Positions 46,087-60,204 of a stretch of 64,000 bases of DNA are shown one piece after another. The stretch's first letter is position 1; every line of letters starts with the position of its first letter. Below the pieces are notes generated by a model. It worked only from the letters and a program-made list of their open reading frames with translations, ran no database searches and was not told where the DNA came from. A program made the position numbers and the translations under genes. The stretch spans positions 310,001-374,000 of the forward strand of contig RCSZ01000018.1 in assembly GCA_014898425.1 (NCBI GenBank), read 5' to 3'. The stretch comes from Botryotinia globosa. Lineage: Eukaryota; Ascomycota; Leotiomycetes; Helotiales; Sclerotiniaceae.

Positions 46087-47112
46087 GTTGTATTGCTGAG
46101 TAATTTATCCGGCATAGTTATCCCAACAAATTTAGACTTGATTTATGAGAAAGGGTTGAAGATCAAACGATGAGTTCTGAACTACACATGATTTAGAATT
46201 ATAGCAAGCACTAATAAGCTAGGTAGGTACATCATACATTTTTTGATTACAGCCTTGTCCTTCTTGGTGGGGTCTAGCTTGCCCTGCCATCATGCCATGT
46301 CTCCTCGTGCCTGTTCGGCTCGGATTATCTCCCTTAGATTATCTAACTTATTAGATAGCAAGTTACAATAGAACTTGGTTATATCGAAATGAAATATTTG
46401 ATTAATTAAATCCAATATAAAAAGGATTCTGATATAAAAAATAGTAGTTTAAACTTTCTAATCAAAATTTATATTCGATTTTAATTTCAAATTCTAATAT
46501 TTTCCAAAAAAAAAAATATAATTAAAATGAATTAATTATATTTATTAATAATAAAAAAACTTATTCAATTAAATTTCCAAAAAAAATATTCGGTATATCA
46601 GTATATCCAAAAAATCCAATATTATTATATAAAAAGTATTCAAATAAAAAATATCCCAATCCGATATAGCCAAGTTCTACTGTATACGAAGTAAGTTCGA
46701 TAAACAGGGTCTTTTCATTGGGTGCGTTTTACCCCTGTGATTGTCCCATACCCATCTGACTTCGTCATTGTTGCCCCAGATATCAAAACTACAAATACAA
46801 GTAGAAGGAACCAAGAACGGAATACGTGGATTGGTATTAGTGTTTGTTTAATTGTTCCTATCACACTCATATGACTTTTAATCCACTTCATATAAAGATC
46901 TCTTTCTGTACTGCAATTAGGACGATAGAGACACAATTACTGTCAATCAATCGAGAGACATTGATAACAAGAACCACACCGATATCTTATCAAAGCAAGC
47001 GGATCACCAAGCGCTGTCTGCCAGGAATCAAAAACATCTCGTACTCTCCCTGCTGTACGATAATAATTCTTGAATCTTTCTCGCACTCTCCCTCGAAGAA
47101 CTCCTCCACACC
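46087..47112. promoter_or_regulatory. shared upstream region of SKI3 and the GH5 gene
   Basis: A 1,026-bp divergent intergenic region that must hold both promoters. It contains a RIP-altered miniature transposon (46366-46682). The 150 bases before the GH5 ATG are C/A/T-rich like a 5' leader. Confidence 0.65.
46366..46682 (-). mobile_element. pogo-type miniature element, copy 2
   Basis: A 317-bp element with 35-bp terminal inverted repeats (CAATAGAACTTGGTTATATC on the left; CAGTAGAACTTGGCTATATC read inward from the right), flanked by TA dinucleotides (46364-46365 and 46683-46684). Its reverse complement aligns end to end with 23431-23789, including inner blocks such as ATAATATTGGATTTTTT and GATTAGAAAGTTT versus GGTTAGAAAGTTT. 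Differences between arms and between copies are largely C-to-T or G-to-A. No transposase is encoded. Confidence 0.85.
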
Positions 47113-49505
47113 ATGTCACCACTGCGCTTAACCATCGAGAATGGCCTCTTCCGCGATTCCCATGGCCGTGAAGTTACCCTTCGTGGAATAAATCTTGCTG
47201 GGGACGCCAAGTACCCTAGCAATCCGGACCAACCCTCACACATTGTAAAGGACTTCTTCGACGGAGATCAAGTCAACTTCCATACTCGCCCATTTTCTCC
47301 AGAAGACGCGCATACTCATTTGGCGCGATTAAAACGTTGGGGTTACAATACGATACGATATGTTTTCACCTGGGAGGCAATAGAATCGGCAGGCCCAGGT
47401 ATATATGACGAAACGTGGATTCAGCATACCATTGAAATTCTGCGATTAGCAAAAAGTTATGGTTTCTATATTTTTATGGATCCCCATCAAGATGTCGTAA
47501 GTATACAGCCTCCAGGCAATATTTAAAAAGACTAACAAGGTAGTGGTCGAGATTTTCAGGTGGATCAGGAGCTCCAATGTGGACTCTCTATGCTTGCGGA
47601 CTTGATCCTAAAAAGTTCGCTGTGACAGAAGCGGCAGTCGTACAAAATACATATCCAGATCCCGAGAATTTTCCCAAAATGATTTGGTCTACGAATTATA
47701 CACGTTTAGCCTGTCAAACGATATTTACGTTTTTCTTCGCTGGTCGGGACTTTGCACCTAAATGCATAATTGATGGTAAGAATATACAGGATTATCTTCA
47801 AGATCACTTCGTCAATGCTTGCGCCCACCTTGCAAAGCGGATTCATGAAGCTGGAGATCTCGAAAATGAAGTGGTCATTGGCTGGGAAAGTATGAATGAG
47901 CCTAACCGAGGCTATGCTGGCTGGGCAGATTTATCTACCATCCCAAGCGAACAGAAGTTACAAAAAGGAACGTCTCCGACTGCATTTCAAGCCATGTTGA
48001 CTGGGTCCGGAAGAGCATGTGAAATAGCCACATGGGGCTTTGGGGGAATGGGACCATACAAATCTGGCACCACTTATATTGATCCCCAAGGAGAGACAAC
48101 ATGGTTATCAGCAGACTATGACGAATCAAGATATGGCTACAAACGAGACCCGGGTTGGAAACTCGGCGAGTGTGTCTGGGCTCAGCACGGCGTATGGGAT
48201 CCATCAACAGATACCCTGTTAAAGAAAGATTACTTTAAAAAGAATCCTCGAACAGGGCAAGAACTTAGCTACGAAGAGTTTACAAACTCATACTTTATGG
48301 ATTACTACCGCAAATACCGGGATGCCATCAGAGCTCACCATAAAGACTCAATCTTGTTTTGTCAGCCACCAGTATTGGAAATTCCCCCGTCAATCAAAGG
48401 TACCAAAGACGACGATCCTCTTATGGTCTATGCAGCTCATTACTATGATGGAGTCACGCTCATGACCAAAAAATGGAATCGTTACTGGAATGTTGATGTA
48501 TTCGGCGTCTTGCGAGGTCGTTATTGGACACCGGCCTTAGCTATAAAGATTGGCGAGACAGCAATTAGAAATTGTTTCAAAGATCAACTTGCGGCGATCA
48601 AGAAGGAGGGTGAAGATTACATGGGAAATCATCCATGTGTTTTGACAGAATTTGGTATTCCTTATGACATGGATGAAAAGCATGCTTACAAAACTGGTGA
48701 TTATTCTAGTCAATCAGGAGCAATGGATGCAAATCACTTCGCTGTAGAAGGGAGTGCTATGGCAGGTTACACCCTATGGCTTTATATGTGCGAGGCAAGC
48801 CACCAGAATTCTCATAACTTGATTTCCACTAACGATTTACAGAATAAACATTCTCTCGGCGACCAATGGAATGGCGAGGATCTTTCAATTTTTTCCTTGG
48901 ATGATTTACCACTACCACTCGAAGCCAACCCTTCAACACCTAGCGATTCCAGTACATCACTAGTAGACCACACAGCTGGACCCAATACCAAAAAACAAAA
49001 CTCAGACGAGTCAACTGTCAATCCAGGTAATTTGAAAGCAACATTGAAAACTCCCTCAATTTTGTCGAAGCAAACTGATAGCCCTCCTGAACTCACCACT
49101 TCCCCTGGTTACCGAGCCGCCGAGGCCTACATTCGTCCGTCCCCCATCGCAACGGTTGGTAGGGTTTTGAACTACGGATTCGATCTTCGAAAGTGTACCT
49201 TCACATTGCGAATTCATGCCGGCCAAGCAACATCCGAAGATACGCCCACCGAGGTCTTTCTCCCCGAATTCCATTTCCCGAAAGATAAATGCGACGTTGA
49301 AGTTAGCGCGGGGAAGTGGACAATTAGTACGGACGATGCGGATGGAGGGTTGATTCAAAGACTTAGATGGTGGCATGCGGAAGGTGAAAATTCAATCAAA
49401 GTCACGGGGGTTATGAGTAAACAGAATGTGAATACGGGGGAAGAAGATGATGAGGGTTATTATAAAAATATGCTGGGGTTTGCAAAGTCTTGTACGTTGA
49501 TGTAA
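47113..49505 (+). CDS. glycoside hydrolase family 5, steryl-glucosidase / glucosylceramidase type
   Basis: Two exons (47113-47496 and 47544-49505) joined in phase 0 across a 47-bp intron with an ACTAAC branch site encode 781 residues. The start gives RLTIENGLFRDSHGREVTLRGINLAGDAK, typical of the GH5 clade related to endoglycoceramidases. The acid/base Glu is in WESMNEPNRG (about residue 240) and the nucleophile Glu in CVLTEFGIPYD (about residue 515); PHQDVWSRFSGGSGAP spans the splice, confirming it. A C-terminal beta-type domain follows a Ser/Thr/Pro-rich linker (about residues 570-640). Fungal members (Cryptococcus EGCrP2, yeast Egh1) hydrolyse ergosteryl beta-glucoside and related glucolipids. 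There is no signal peptide, which fits an intracellular, vacuole- or cytosol-acting enzyme. The exact substrate (steryl glucoside versus glucosylceramide) is inferred from the clade. Confidence 0.92.
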
Positions 49506-50087
49506 TGAATGAGATGAGACCAAGAATATACAAGGGATTTTTGAGCATGGGTTGGTGTTCGGAGCTGGGTTATTGAGAATTTTTGGGATGAAATTGGTAT
49601 GGGTTGTTAATAGTTGGACCTATTTTCATAGCGTGTTTTCGAGATTCGAGATGTTCATTAGTTGAATACCAGCTTGTTGGGAGATGAGATTATTTATGCT
49701 TGTGTTTGTGTTTGTGTATATGATGGTGTAGGGTGTGAATGACTTGTGATTGATAGGTGGTTGAACAGATGGGATGGTGTGGTATTGTACTCGAGTAGGT
49801 ATGGCTTGATAGATAGCGTAGACAGGTATAGGTATGCCTAGTAATATTGATAAATATATCAGATGTGGAAATATAGATGATAATTTATTTTGGTTTGTGT
49901 GAAATTTGACCACTCTGGATCCGTGAGGGGTTTTATATACTACCTAGTATGTGATATACTTGTGGTTTATATTATATACTTTGTAGATATATGTGGATGT
50001 ATTGTCTATCACAAAATTGCTTGCTCACTTACTCACTCGTGACTCGTGACTCGTGACTCGTAAGATTGGAAATCCGATAGATGGGAT

Positions 50088-50159
50088 ACTCCAGAGTCCA
50101 GAGTCCAGAGTCCAGAGTCCAGAGTCCAGAGTCCAGAGTCCAGAGTCCAGAGTCCAGAG
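50088..50159. repeat. minisatellite, 7-bp unit CCAGAGT, about 10 copies
   Basis: Perfect head-to-tail copies following a short (GTGACTC)n run at 50035-50060. Confidence 0.95.
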
Positions 50160-50777
50160 CTTCTGAAGCTACTAGGTAGGTGAGGTACGAGATAAGAAAG
50201 AGTAAGAGGGGTGTTTTGAAGTGAAGAGTACAGTATGGAGTAGGAAGTGAGTGGGAGTGGGTAGGGTGTGAGGATGTGGAGTGTTGAAGTATGTATGTAT
50301 TATGTATTATGTATTAAGCATTAAGCATGATTAATTAAGCATTTATTTGTGTGGTGTTTTGATCTTGGATCTTGGATCTTGGTAGGTAGGTAGGTAATAA
50401 ATGAAGATGAAAATGAAAATCAAAATACACATAAGAATGAAAAATGAGGGTGAGGATGGACAACCTGCACCCTAAGCAAAAAGCCACAATCCAAAAGTGA
50501 AACCAAACGGATAGGAATCAGGACCGGGATGATGAAAGGAGGTGTTTCGTCTGGAGAAATGTCAAACGGGGTGGCGTGCGGGAGGGGAAAACTATTGGGT
50601 GATGAGATTTGAGTTTTTGGGTCGTGGGTAGTGGGTAGTGGGTAGTGGGGAGAGTGATGCGTACCTAGGTAGGGTAGGCTGGTGGGAAATTGGGAATGAT
50701 GCGGTTGGAACTTGGAGGTGCTGGGTAGAGGATGTTGGAATTTGTAATTGAGGAGGTCAAAACTTGGGGGATGGGGA

Positions 50778-50843
50778 TGGATGGGGATGAGAGGGATGAG
50801 AGGGATGAGAGGGATGAGAGGGATGAGAGGGATGAGAGGGAGG
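50778..50843. repeat. minisatellite, 9-bp unit GGGATGAGA, about 6-7 copies
   Basis: Perfect copies; the frames through it read Arg-Asp-Glu on plus and Ser-Leu-Ser on minus and are not genes. Confidence 0.93.
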
Positions 50844-52097
50844 GGGGAAGGTTTAGAGAGGCTTGCCCTGGGGGTCGATGGCTTTGCTGTGTTGTGTTGT
50901 TGAGTTCATGTAAGGTTACGGTCATGGTGTTTTGATGGTGGAGTTTGATTTGGCTGTATGTTTATATGGTGATCTGGTATGGTGATGAGATGGGACATAC
51001 ATACAAGTGTTATTAAGGTTATGGGAGTGAATATAAGAGTGACGATCAGATCACGGGCGACATGATTGATGGGCCGATTAATTTACATGAGATGTTTTCA
51101 GTTTCCGCTCGCGAAGATACGAAGGCTGGGTTTGGCTTGTAAGTGGTGATGTTTTTCTATATCGCTGTACTGTGGATGTGATGAGGCTTGTGAAAGGAGA
51201 TTGAGGATGATGGAATGAAACGCGAGAACAGATAGAGAGGTATATATCATGATTCATGGATCTTAGTAGACAATTCTGGATGCGGATCATGGATCTCTTC
51301 GACAAGAAGATCGCACAGCTTCTCGCTCGAATGTCAATGTGGATATGAGATGGTATATATACGATGCTATACATATGGATCGTCGTCTTGGATGACTCTA
51401 GGTCACGGTGGGTATCTGTCAATGTTGGTTGATACTTTGGGACCCTACGCAAGATATGGCCCCTACGCAAGATATGGCCCCTCAAAAGACGCTCTGATGA
51501 TACGATTCATGTTGTATCACCCTTCGTACCCACGGAGGGATAAGAGAAATGAAGTCTGTGGATTAGCGAGCAAGTAGGTACTCCGTACAGTAGCTGTTCA
51601 TCAAACGCAAAGTCATGGTATTTCTGTCCATAGTAGAATCTCGCTTCCGAGGTAGGTACATAGTGAGTGAATATACATATAAACCAAAATCGCTATTTTA
51701 AGGATCTTCTCGAGTGTGAACATACGGAGTATTATGGATAATAAGTATGTAAGTATGTAACCCACATGCCCAGGTATACTCCGTAATTTCCACACACATG
51801 AATATCTGTTGATTGGTTCACCAGTTCCATCCATCGTCCATGAGAAAGACCAACGGCTGTGCCGTGTGAAACAGACGCATAAGCGAGTGAAATTTTCAAA
51901 TCGTGGTAATCCAGTGGGTGGTTGTCAGAGTTTGGTTTGAGAGGTTCACCATAACCAACTAGTTGATTTGATCTCACCTCCCTCGTCAAGTGAAATTTCT
52001 ATGTGATGGAATTTATTATCCTTACTTTTATGGGATACCAACACCACTTCCACTTCTTCCTCGGAATAATTACTCATTAGGCAATTACTAGCATTTT

Positions 52098-52192
52098 ATA
52101 TAACTATACCCAAATACCAAACCATATACCATACCAAATACCATACCATATACCATACCATATACCAAACCATATACCAAACCATATACCCA
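52098..52192. repeat. imperfect repeat of CCATATACCATACCAAATA
   Basis: Ten- to thirteen-base variants of ATACCAAACC and ATACCATACC. Confidence 0.88.
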
Positions 52193-52254
52193 CACTCAAC
52201 TACTGTTTGAGATCTTTCTCGGACGTCCCTGAATTTGGACTTTTGAGTCCTTTT

Positions 52255-52372
52255 TACCTTTCTTGACTTGGACCTTGGACCTTGGACCTTGACCTTGACC
52301 TTGAACCTTGGACCTTGACCTTGACCTTGAACCTTGGACCTTGGCCTTGAACCTTCTTGACCTTGAACCATT
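52255..52372. repeat. imperfect repeat of CTTGGACCTTGACCTTGA
   Basis: Six-base units CCTTGA and CTTGGA arranged in a higher-order pattern; translated frames give RSKVQGQG-type repeats, not genes. Confidence 0.9.
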
Positions 52373-53632
52373 GCTTGCTTGATTGCTTGCTTGCCTGCTT
52401 GACCTTTTCACCTACTACGTACTAGAAAAGAAGGGACCCAGCTTATCCATTTCATCCCACTCCACTAAAAGCTTCCAATCAGCACCAAAGTTCCCCCCTC
52501 ATCCAAAACCACTTTACACCCGTGCTTTTTACTACTTTACTTTCAACAACATCCATCATCCACCAACTACAGTACCACTTACTTGACTATTTGGAAAAGA
52601 GTCTTATTTTCAAAAGGATTCCCGTCATCTCTTCTCTTCTTACTTTGCTATCTGAAGTTTGAAAGTCTTTCATCTCTTCTCAACATCACTCTCAACTCTG
52701 CGACAAGTCAACTTTCTCCTTTCTCCGAATTCAAAGGTGCAACTGGAAATCTTGGAAAAAGGAAACCTCATCCTTGTAGCGGGGCAATCTGAACCTCTTG
52801 GTCTGGAACACATATTGGGAAAGATTACAGTACAGGTACAGCATATCTCCTTTCTCAACTGTTTATATATCGGATGAATTGTCGACGGTTTTCGTATTCA
52901 ATTTGCGCATTTGTTAGAAGCAGTCTCGAGTTGTTCTGGAAGCTTTAGAATCTTTTTGAGGTTGGTCTCTATGCGAGAAGGAGAAGGAGATGTGAAAGCG
53001 GGACACAAACAAGAGAGAACAAGAAATGCTGATTGTGTTTACTTGCCCATACAGATAAACCACGATTCCCATTACCTTCTATCAACTGTCTTCACTGCTA
53101 GATCATCTCACCTACTTACATTCTGGTAATCACGACTGTGCTGGACTCATATCAAAGCTGCGACAAGCTGAAGATATTCTTTACCTTTACAACAGGACCG
53201 AGCGCAAGCAGGTACAAGTGTTGAGAACAACCTTCACGACTTAATTTCAAGAAAGATCAATCAATCTTTTCCATCAAAAGCTTGTTGTCTTTGTACAAAC
53301 TTAGCTTCCAACAGCAATTTATTCTAGAGAAAAGAAAACCCGTCGGCTGAAAGAATATTGACAGACAAGGTTCAAAAAAAAAGGTGAATTGATCCATACT
53401 TTGCTTTGACATAGCTTGGAACATCCCCAACTAACGACAACAAAGAAAAGTTCCCGAGCTTCAACATTTCTATTTACATTAAAAATAGCATCCTCCAACT
53501 TCGGCACTTACAGTTTATTCCTGTAATCATTCAGTAAAGCTGTCTATTAGTGTTTGAAACTGGTAGACAAGTTTCCAGTTCTTCAATTCTGCAAGATACC
53601 ATCTTCTTGCTTCATATATCCATTATTACACC

Positions 53633-54905
<1,273 letters not shown>

Positions 54906-55993
54906 ACTTTGCCTTTAATTTTGTTTTTAATTGCTTCGGATATCCTTCAACGCATGATTTGGAAATTTAAATCTTGAACTATTGATTAATTTAGTCCTAG
55001 AGAGAAGGCACTTGTGGCATTGAAACTTCAAACATTTGAAACTGTACTTGCAACTTTCTGTTCTGGACCGTATTTATCTCGCTTCACTTAGCGACGCAAT
55101 CTTCACTCGATTTGTGTAGTCTCAAAAGAGAGTCTTTAAATAACCGGATCTTGCGAAGATGGTATGAGAGAATATGGCTATCAAACTTGCATTTTGAGTT
55201 GGATAGCCTGAGGGTGGGATGACGACCAAGAGAGACTCGAAGAGCATTTTCTTTTCATAATTTACAGCATGGAATTCCAGATGGGGGGTTGGGAATTAGT
55301 CAGAGGTGGGATATCATTTGAGATGATTTTTTTGAAAGTGAGATGACGATGGGATGAGGATGGAGGATGGAATGCAAATTATGATGGCATGAAATCATGT
55401 TACGTACGGCTTCTTCTTTTTCATGTTTCTTTTCATTTGCTAGGGTTCTTTTTTCTATTTCATAAAGGTTCATAAAGATTCATACGTGATATGATATGAT
55501 ATGATGTTTACATGTGTCTGTTGTAACTTGTGTTTGGATGTGAATGATATTGGTATTGGTATTGCTATGCTCTTCTTTACTCTCATGATATTCTAGAGAG
55601 ATTGGATAGGGTGTTTGATTTCTATTGCGTGAAGCATAGTGTGTCCCTTCTCGTGCATTGTCCAGTAATAGCGGATACGGATTGCTCTTCTCTAGATACT
55701 TCGTTCTTGTCCCTGTGGATTGGGATCTACGAGCTTTGAGTCATAGATATCTCTCTCTCTCTCTCTCTCTGAGCTTGAATTTGTCGGCGGAAGGAATAGG
55801 CATGTAGTGTCTGCGCGACTGATACAGTGATTTGTAGAAACGACGAGGTGTGGATGGACGGATGGATATGATGCCTTCATATCGATGTCAATATTGTTAC
55901 CGTCAACTGAACATCCGTATTGATCCCAAATATCACCATCAGCATATCCCCCCCTGCATCCGTACAATTCCCTGCTACAATTCAACACTCCAC
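54906..55993. other. convergent intergenic region (MAP kinase and RMI1)
   Basis: Holds both 3' UTRs. Apart from a CT dinucleotide run (55751-55770) nothing is recognised. Confidence 0.5.
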
Positions 55994-56806
55994 TCATTCA
56001 TCCCCAGCCCTCCCCTTCTCAATACTCTCCCTCAATCTGCTTTCCCAGCCCTCTCTCCAAGCCCGATCTAATCCCTCCACCCGTCCCCCGAGCAAAATGC
56101 AGGTATTCCCCTCCAACCTCACCATTCCCCTGTGCACGCGCGTTCCGCGCTGCAGAAGTATCTTACAGCCGATATTCATTTTCGGCGGAAGCCCGATTTT
56201 CCCCTGCAGAGGCGACGACGCGGGGAGAGAAGTCGTGAATGCGTAGATGGTTGCGCCGGTGCGGTCTTGGAGGTGGAGTTTGAAAGGACCGGGGGAGTGG
56301 GATGGGCTTGATTTATTTTGGGTTTGAGTTGGGAGGAGCTGCGTCGAGGCTGAAGATCCGAGATCGAGGGTACAGGATGAGGAGGAGGAGGAGGAGGAGG
56401 ATTCGTCTGCGAGGCGAATGATGGAGCGGCCTTGGGTACGCTCGCCTAGTCGCTCGGCTTCGAGATCGAGGAGGAGATCGCTTTTGGAGCGGCTGATGTC
56501 TTCGATGTCGAGGACTTGGACGGGGATGTCGTAGTCGAGGAGGGTTTCTTTGACGAGGGGGTTTGAGAGGGAGGGGGGGAGGGCGTGGGTTTCTGGGGAG
56601 AGGAAGTTGGGGGTTGTGAGGGAGGTGGAGAGGAGACGGTGGCGGGTTGTGGCGAGCAGGGAGGGGAGGGAGGGGAGAGACGACAGGTGCGTGGTGGAGG
56701 GGGTGAGGATGGCGGTTAGGAAGGTGGGGCTAGGGAGGGGGAGGTGCGAGCTTGAGAGGGAGTGGAGGAGTTGTTTGTGCAGGGTTGAGGGATTTGGGGT
56801 GCTCAT
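55994..56806 (-). CDS. RMI1: RecQ-mediated genome instability protein 1 (Rmi1), OB-fold
   Basis: A single 270-residue minus-strand frame. The N-terminal helical part (about residues 1-95) leads to the conserved IPVQVLDIEDISRSKSDLLLDLEAE; then a low-complexity serine run (about residues 136-144), and the second half of the OB fold: PFKLHLQDRTGATIYAF, then KIGLPPKMNIGCKILLQRGTRVHRGMVRLEG and LLGGRVEGLDRAW. These match the DUF1767/OB region of Rmi1, the partner that stimulates Top3 in the Sgs1-Top3-Rmi1 dissolvasome for resolving double Holliday junctions. Yeast Rmi1 is 241 residues, so length fits. Codon usage is strongly G/C-ending with many TCC/CCC codons. Identification rests on motif recognition without a search. 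Confidence 0.82.
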   Translation of the reverse strand: MSTPNPSTLHKQLLHSLSSSHLPLPSPTFLTAILTPSTTHLSSLPSLPSLLATTRHRLLSTSLTTPNFLSPETHALPPSLSNPLVKETLLDYDIPVQVLDIEDISRSKSDLLLDLEAERLGERTQGRSIIRLADESSSSSSSSSCTLDLGSSASTQLLPTQTQNKSSPSHSPGPFKLHLQDRTGATIYAFTTSLPASSPLQGKIGLPPKMNIGCKILLQRGTRVHRGMVRLEGNTCILLGGRVEGLDRAWREGWESRLRESIEKGRAGDE

Positions 56807-57649
56807 TTTTCTGTTTTTGGTTCTGGAGAGGGGAGTGGGTTCAGATGAGGAGGAGGAAGTGCTTGTTGAGATATTAGAAATTAACGAACGAACTGATTTT
56901 CTCGAGGGCAGCTAGAAATTGATGGTGATCAATTTTGCGAAAGACATAGAGTGTCGTATCGTAATGGCTTTCTTAGAATGCCATGGTATGAGAAGGGGAA
57001 GAAGAAGAGAAGTAATACCTAAATACAAATACATCTGTTTGCGAAATGATAAAACAAGTAGCCTTGTTCATGTCTTGCATTTCCGTCAGCCTTGCAGCCT
57101 TCCAGAAGCTCAGGCCATCAGGCTATGGCACCTGTCAGCCGCGCCCCGGTGAGTTTTGTTTGACATAAAGATCATGAAAAGTAGAGCAGCCAGATTTGAG
57201 CCGAATGATTCTTCCAGGAAGGATTGAGAGTGTCACCAGTAGTAAAAACTCCCCCGTATATGAAGACAGAGATCCAACAATTCCCCATCCCATGACTCAG
57301 CGGGTGGGCTCCTTGTAAATCTGCAGGTATAAGTGTCTTCACACAGCCAAAGCTGGCTACTTACAGTTCAATCAGATATTGAAAATGACACACTTTTCGT
57401 TATAAAAATGCATTCAAAATACACACATACAATGCATGTTGATTCAACCACGCTTCAAACAAGTTGACAATACACGGAGAGTATGTTAACTCACATTCAT
57501 CCACACTCTTATTTGCTGAATTGCTTCGAATTGCCTTGAATACATACTAATTTTGCTAATCTCTGACCACTGGCTGCATCGAATGACCTATACCCTCCAG
57601 ATTCATTCACAATACGACCAACCCATTGCTTATTACCCATCCCTCAGAT
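56807..57649. other. RMI1 promoter side and APL2 3' flank
   Basis: No gene recognised. The interval upstream of RMI1 contains its promoter; the distal part (about 57400-57649) is probably the APL2 3' UTR. Confidence 0.5.
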
Positions 57650-60204
57650 TTAAAACATCCCTAACAAATCCTCGTTTGTCTTCTTCGCACCACCCTGCTG
57701 TAACTGCGTTTGCGCACTAGGAGGTTGGCTAGTACCACTCAAATCTAGCCCTGCGAAACCATTCATCATATCATTCCCCATTCCGCCCATTCCCATGCCG
57801 CCAGCAGCTGGGGCAGGAGCAGGAGCATCAAATAAGCCCATCATATCTGCCATACTACTACCAGCATTGGCACCCGCGGCTGGACTATCTACTCTTTGAG
57901 GCGTGCCTGCCAATCCTTCTAATCCACTTGTTCCAGCACTGGGAGGTGCATCTGCACTTGCTGGAGCTGCACCATCAAAATCAATGTCAAGGAGATTCTC
58001 AGCGTTATTTTGAGCAGGAGTACCATTTGCGGCTGCGGCGACAGCGGCTGCAATTGGATTTTCAACGGCGTTTTGACGTTGTTCCTGAATAGCGGCGTGC
58101 TGGATAGCATCGGCGCCGTAGCGACCTTGGCCCACAAATGTCTCAGGAGGTTTATGGTATACAGAAGCGAGAGTGCTGAGTTCTGTCAAAAGTTGATCGA
58201 GGAGTGCTGGGGGTAGGGATGTCATGGTTGTGGTAATAGGTGGCTTATCGGAAAGGATAATGTTCTAGATTTGTTGTTAGTGTTCTGATCTTGGTTAGAG
58301 AATATGACAGTCATAAATACCTTTGCTATTGAAAGATCACCTGACAGCAAACGCCAATATACATAAGCTCTGTCTCTAATATCTGGGTTATCATTTTCGG
58401 CAGTCGATACTTGTAAAACTTTTTGAACAAGTCCCTGATTGTTATCTGGCTTCTTCAAAAACAACTTAACAACAGCTGTCAAGATTTGAAGTTGAGTTTG
58501 AGTAAATTCCTCCATGAAACCTTCAACAAATCCTGCAAGGATTTCATCTGCATTGCTGATCTTCTCGGCATACTCACCAACAATCCAAATTAAAGCTCCC
58601 CGCGCGTTTGGCTCATCTAATTCGTCGATATACTTGCACAAGGTTGGAATAATACCCTCGTATCCGGGGTATTTTCTAAAGATGTCTTTGATAACGACAA
58701 TGGCCTCCTGTACAACGTAGTTGACCTTTGTAGCAATCAAGTCGAGTAATGTGTTGACACACTTTTCGCTTGCGCTCTCAATTTTGATGGCTGCCTGACC
58801 AATAGCCTTGACGGCTCTTCGAACAAAATCCATGTCAACTTCAAGAGCGTATTCTTTAAGCTCCGATAACAGTTGATCAACATTTTTGTCGTTAGCTATC
58901 CGTACCATGATCTCTAATTTTTGAAGTTTTACATAAGGCGGATCGTTGTATTTGCAGAAGAAGACTCTCAACTCCTTACTAAGAATATCTGGCTTCGCTT
59001 GCAACAGAAGATCTATGTTTCTCAAAGCAACATATTGGACTTCGGGTGCCGAAGCAACAAGAGTTACTACAATCTATTAGCTCAATCCTCCCTCAGGGGT
59101 TTCAATAGTCCGGGCTGCAGTCCAACAACCAGAAGCTTTCCGTTTCTGTATTCAAACACTTTGAAAGACTGAATTCCTTGGAAAAGCATGGTTATGATAC
59201 TGAGAGCTTGTATCACGTCTGCAGATCCAGAATAGGACACCTTGTTCTCCTTTGACATATATATTTCACTTACCAAGAGGTGGAGCCATCTTTTTCAGAT
59301 ATTGCTTTCCCAAATCCGCATTGACATTCTTCATATGGAGGAAAACAACTTTGACGGCAGCCAAGACAACACTTGGGTTGACATGTTGAAATTGAGGAGA
59401 TACTCTTTCACAAATATGTTCTGACTCCTTAATATCCGTAGCCTTATAATCCGCCAGAGTAGACAAGATAGTTACTCTTCCCCATTCGGTACATTCGTTT
59501 AAAGCCATGAGCATCTTCTTTAATGTCGCAGATGTGATCCGTAAAGCCTTTGTCTCTGGTGCAGTCTCATTGATTTCCACGAGCGCCGTTACAGAATTGG
59601 CCACAACCATAGGGTTAGGATCTCCAATCAATTCTTGCAGAGTTTCTAAGAAGCCGTTCTCAAGACACATTGTAGGATTAAGGTCGAACAATTTCGCAAC
59701 ACAGATTGCGGCAGTCTTTCGTACGTATGGCGATTCATCCCTTAACGTTTTCCGCAGTGGTTCCTCCATATAATCTACCATCTTATCTACTCGAATACAA
59801 CCCATTGTCCGAATCGCAAGAGCTCGCACCAGTGGATTTGGATCTTCGGAATCTTGTACGAAAGTATTGACCGCTAGAATACAAAGGTCGGGATGCGATT
59901 TGGCATAATTCCTAATGGTGAACATTAGCAACATCATTCATCTAAATCCCAATAAGTAAGTAGTCTTGACAAACATTAGATACAAATACACCAGCTTCTT
60001 CTGGTCTAAATCTGCTGTAGCAATATTCTTTAAAACATCTGGAAATAGCGCAGACACATCTTTGCCCAGGGTCATGGACATGATGGTCTTTTGAATTGCT
60101 TCTTTGCGCTCGTAAGCATATTGAGATACTAAACCAGCTCTCAACTCGTATGTTTCTCCCTTCTTGGGTGGTGCGAAGGCACCTTTAATCCTATTCACCG
60201 CCAT
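57650..60204 (-). CDS. APL2: AP-1 clathrin adaptor complex beta subunit (beta-adaptin)
   Basis: Four minus-strand exons (60204-59975, 59911-59274, 59066-58321, 58264-57650) splice in frame to 742 residues. The N-terminus [25 protein letters not shown] and the block [45 protein letters not shown] are the most conserved parts of beta-adaptins; the ARM/HEAT trunk continues to about residue 560. The hinge carries clathrin-box-like LLDIDF and Ala/Gly/Met-rich stretches, and the C-terminus ends NEDLLGMF. There is no large C-terminal ear domain, as in other fungal AP-1 beta chains. The protein acts at the trans-Golgi and endosomes in clathrin-coated vesicle formation. The first intron uses a GTTTGT donor; its splicing restores the invariant LMNYAKSH. 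AP-1 rather than AP-2 is inferred from overall match and the short ear. Confidence 0.94.

Larger units (their letters stand above)
49506..53632. other. gene-free repeats, then probable long leader of the MAP kinase
   Basis: No supported gene. The first 2.9 kb contains several short arrays (listed separately) and TAGTACCTAGGTAGG-like motifs. From about 52,400 to the MAP kinase ATG the sequence changes: repeats stop, it becomes pyrimidine/A-rich with GTAAGT- and CAG-like sites, and it probably represents promoter plus a long, possibly intron-containing 5' UTR with several short upstream ORFs. Confidence 0.5.

Noticed and set aside
55850..56246. Plus-strand ORFs overlapping RMI1
   Set aside because: Antisense shadows of a gene with strong codon bias.
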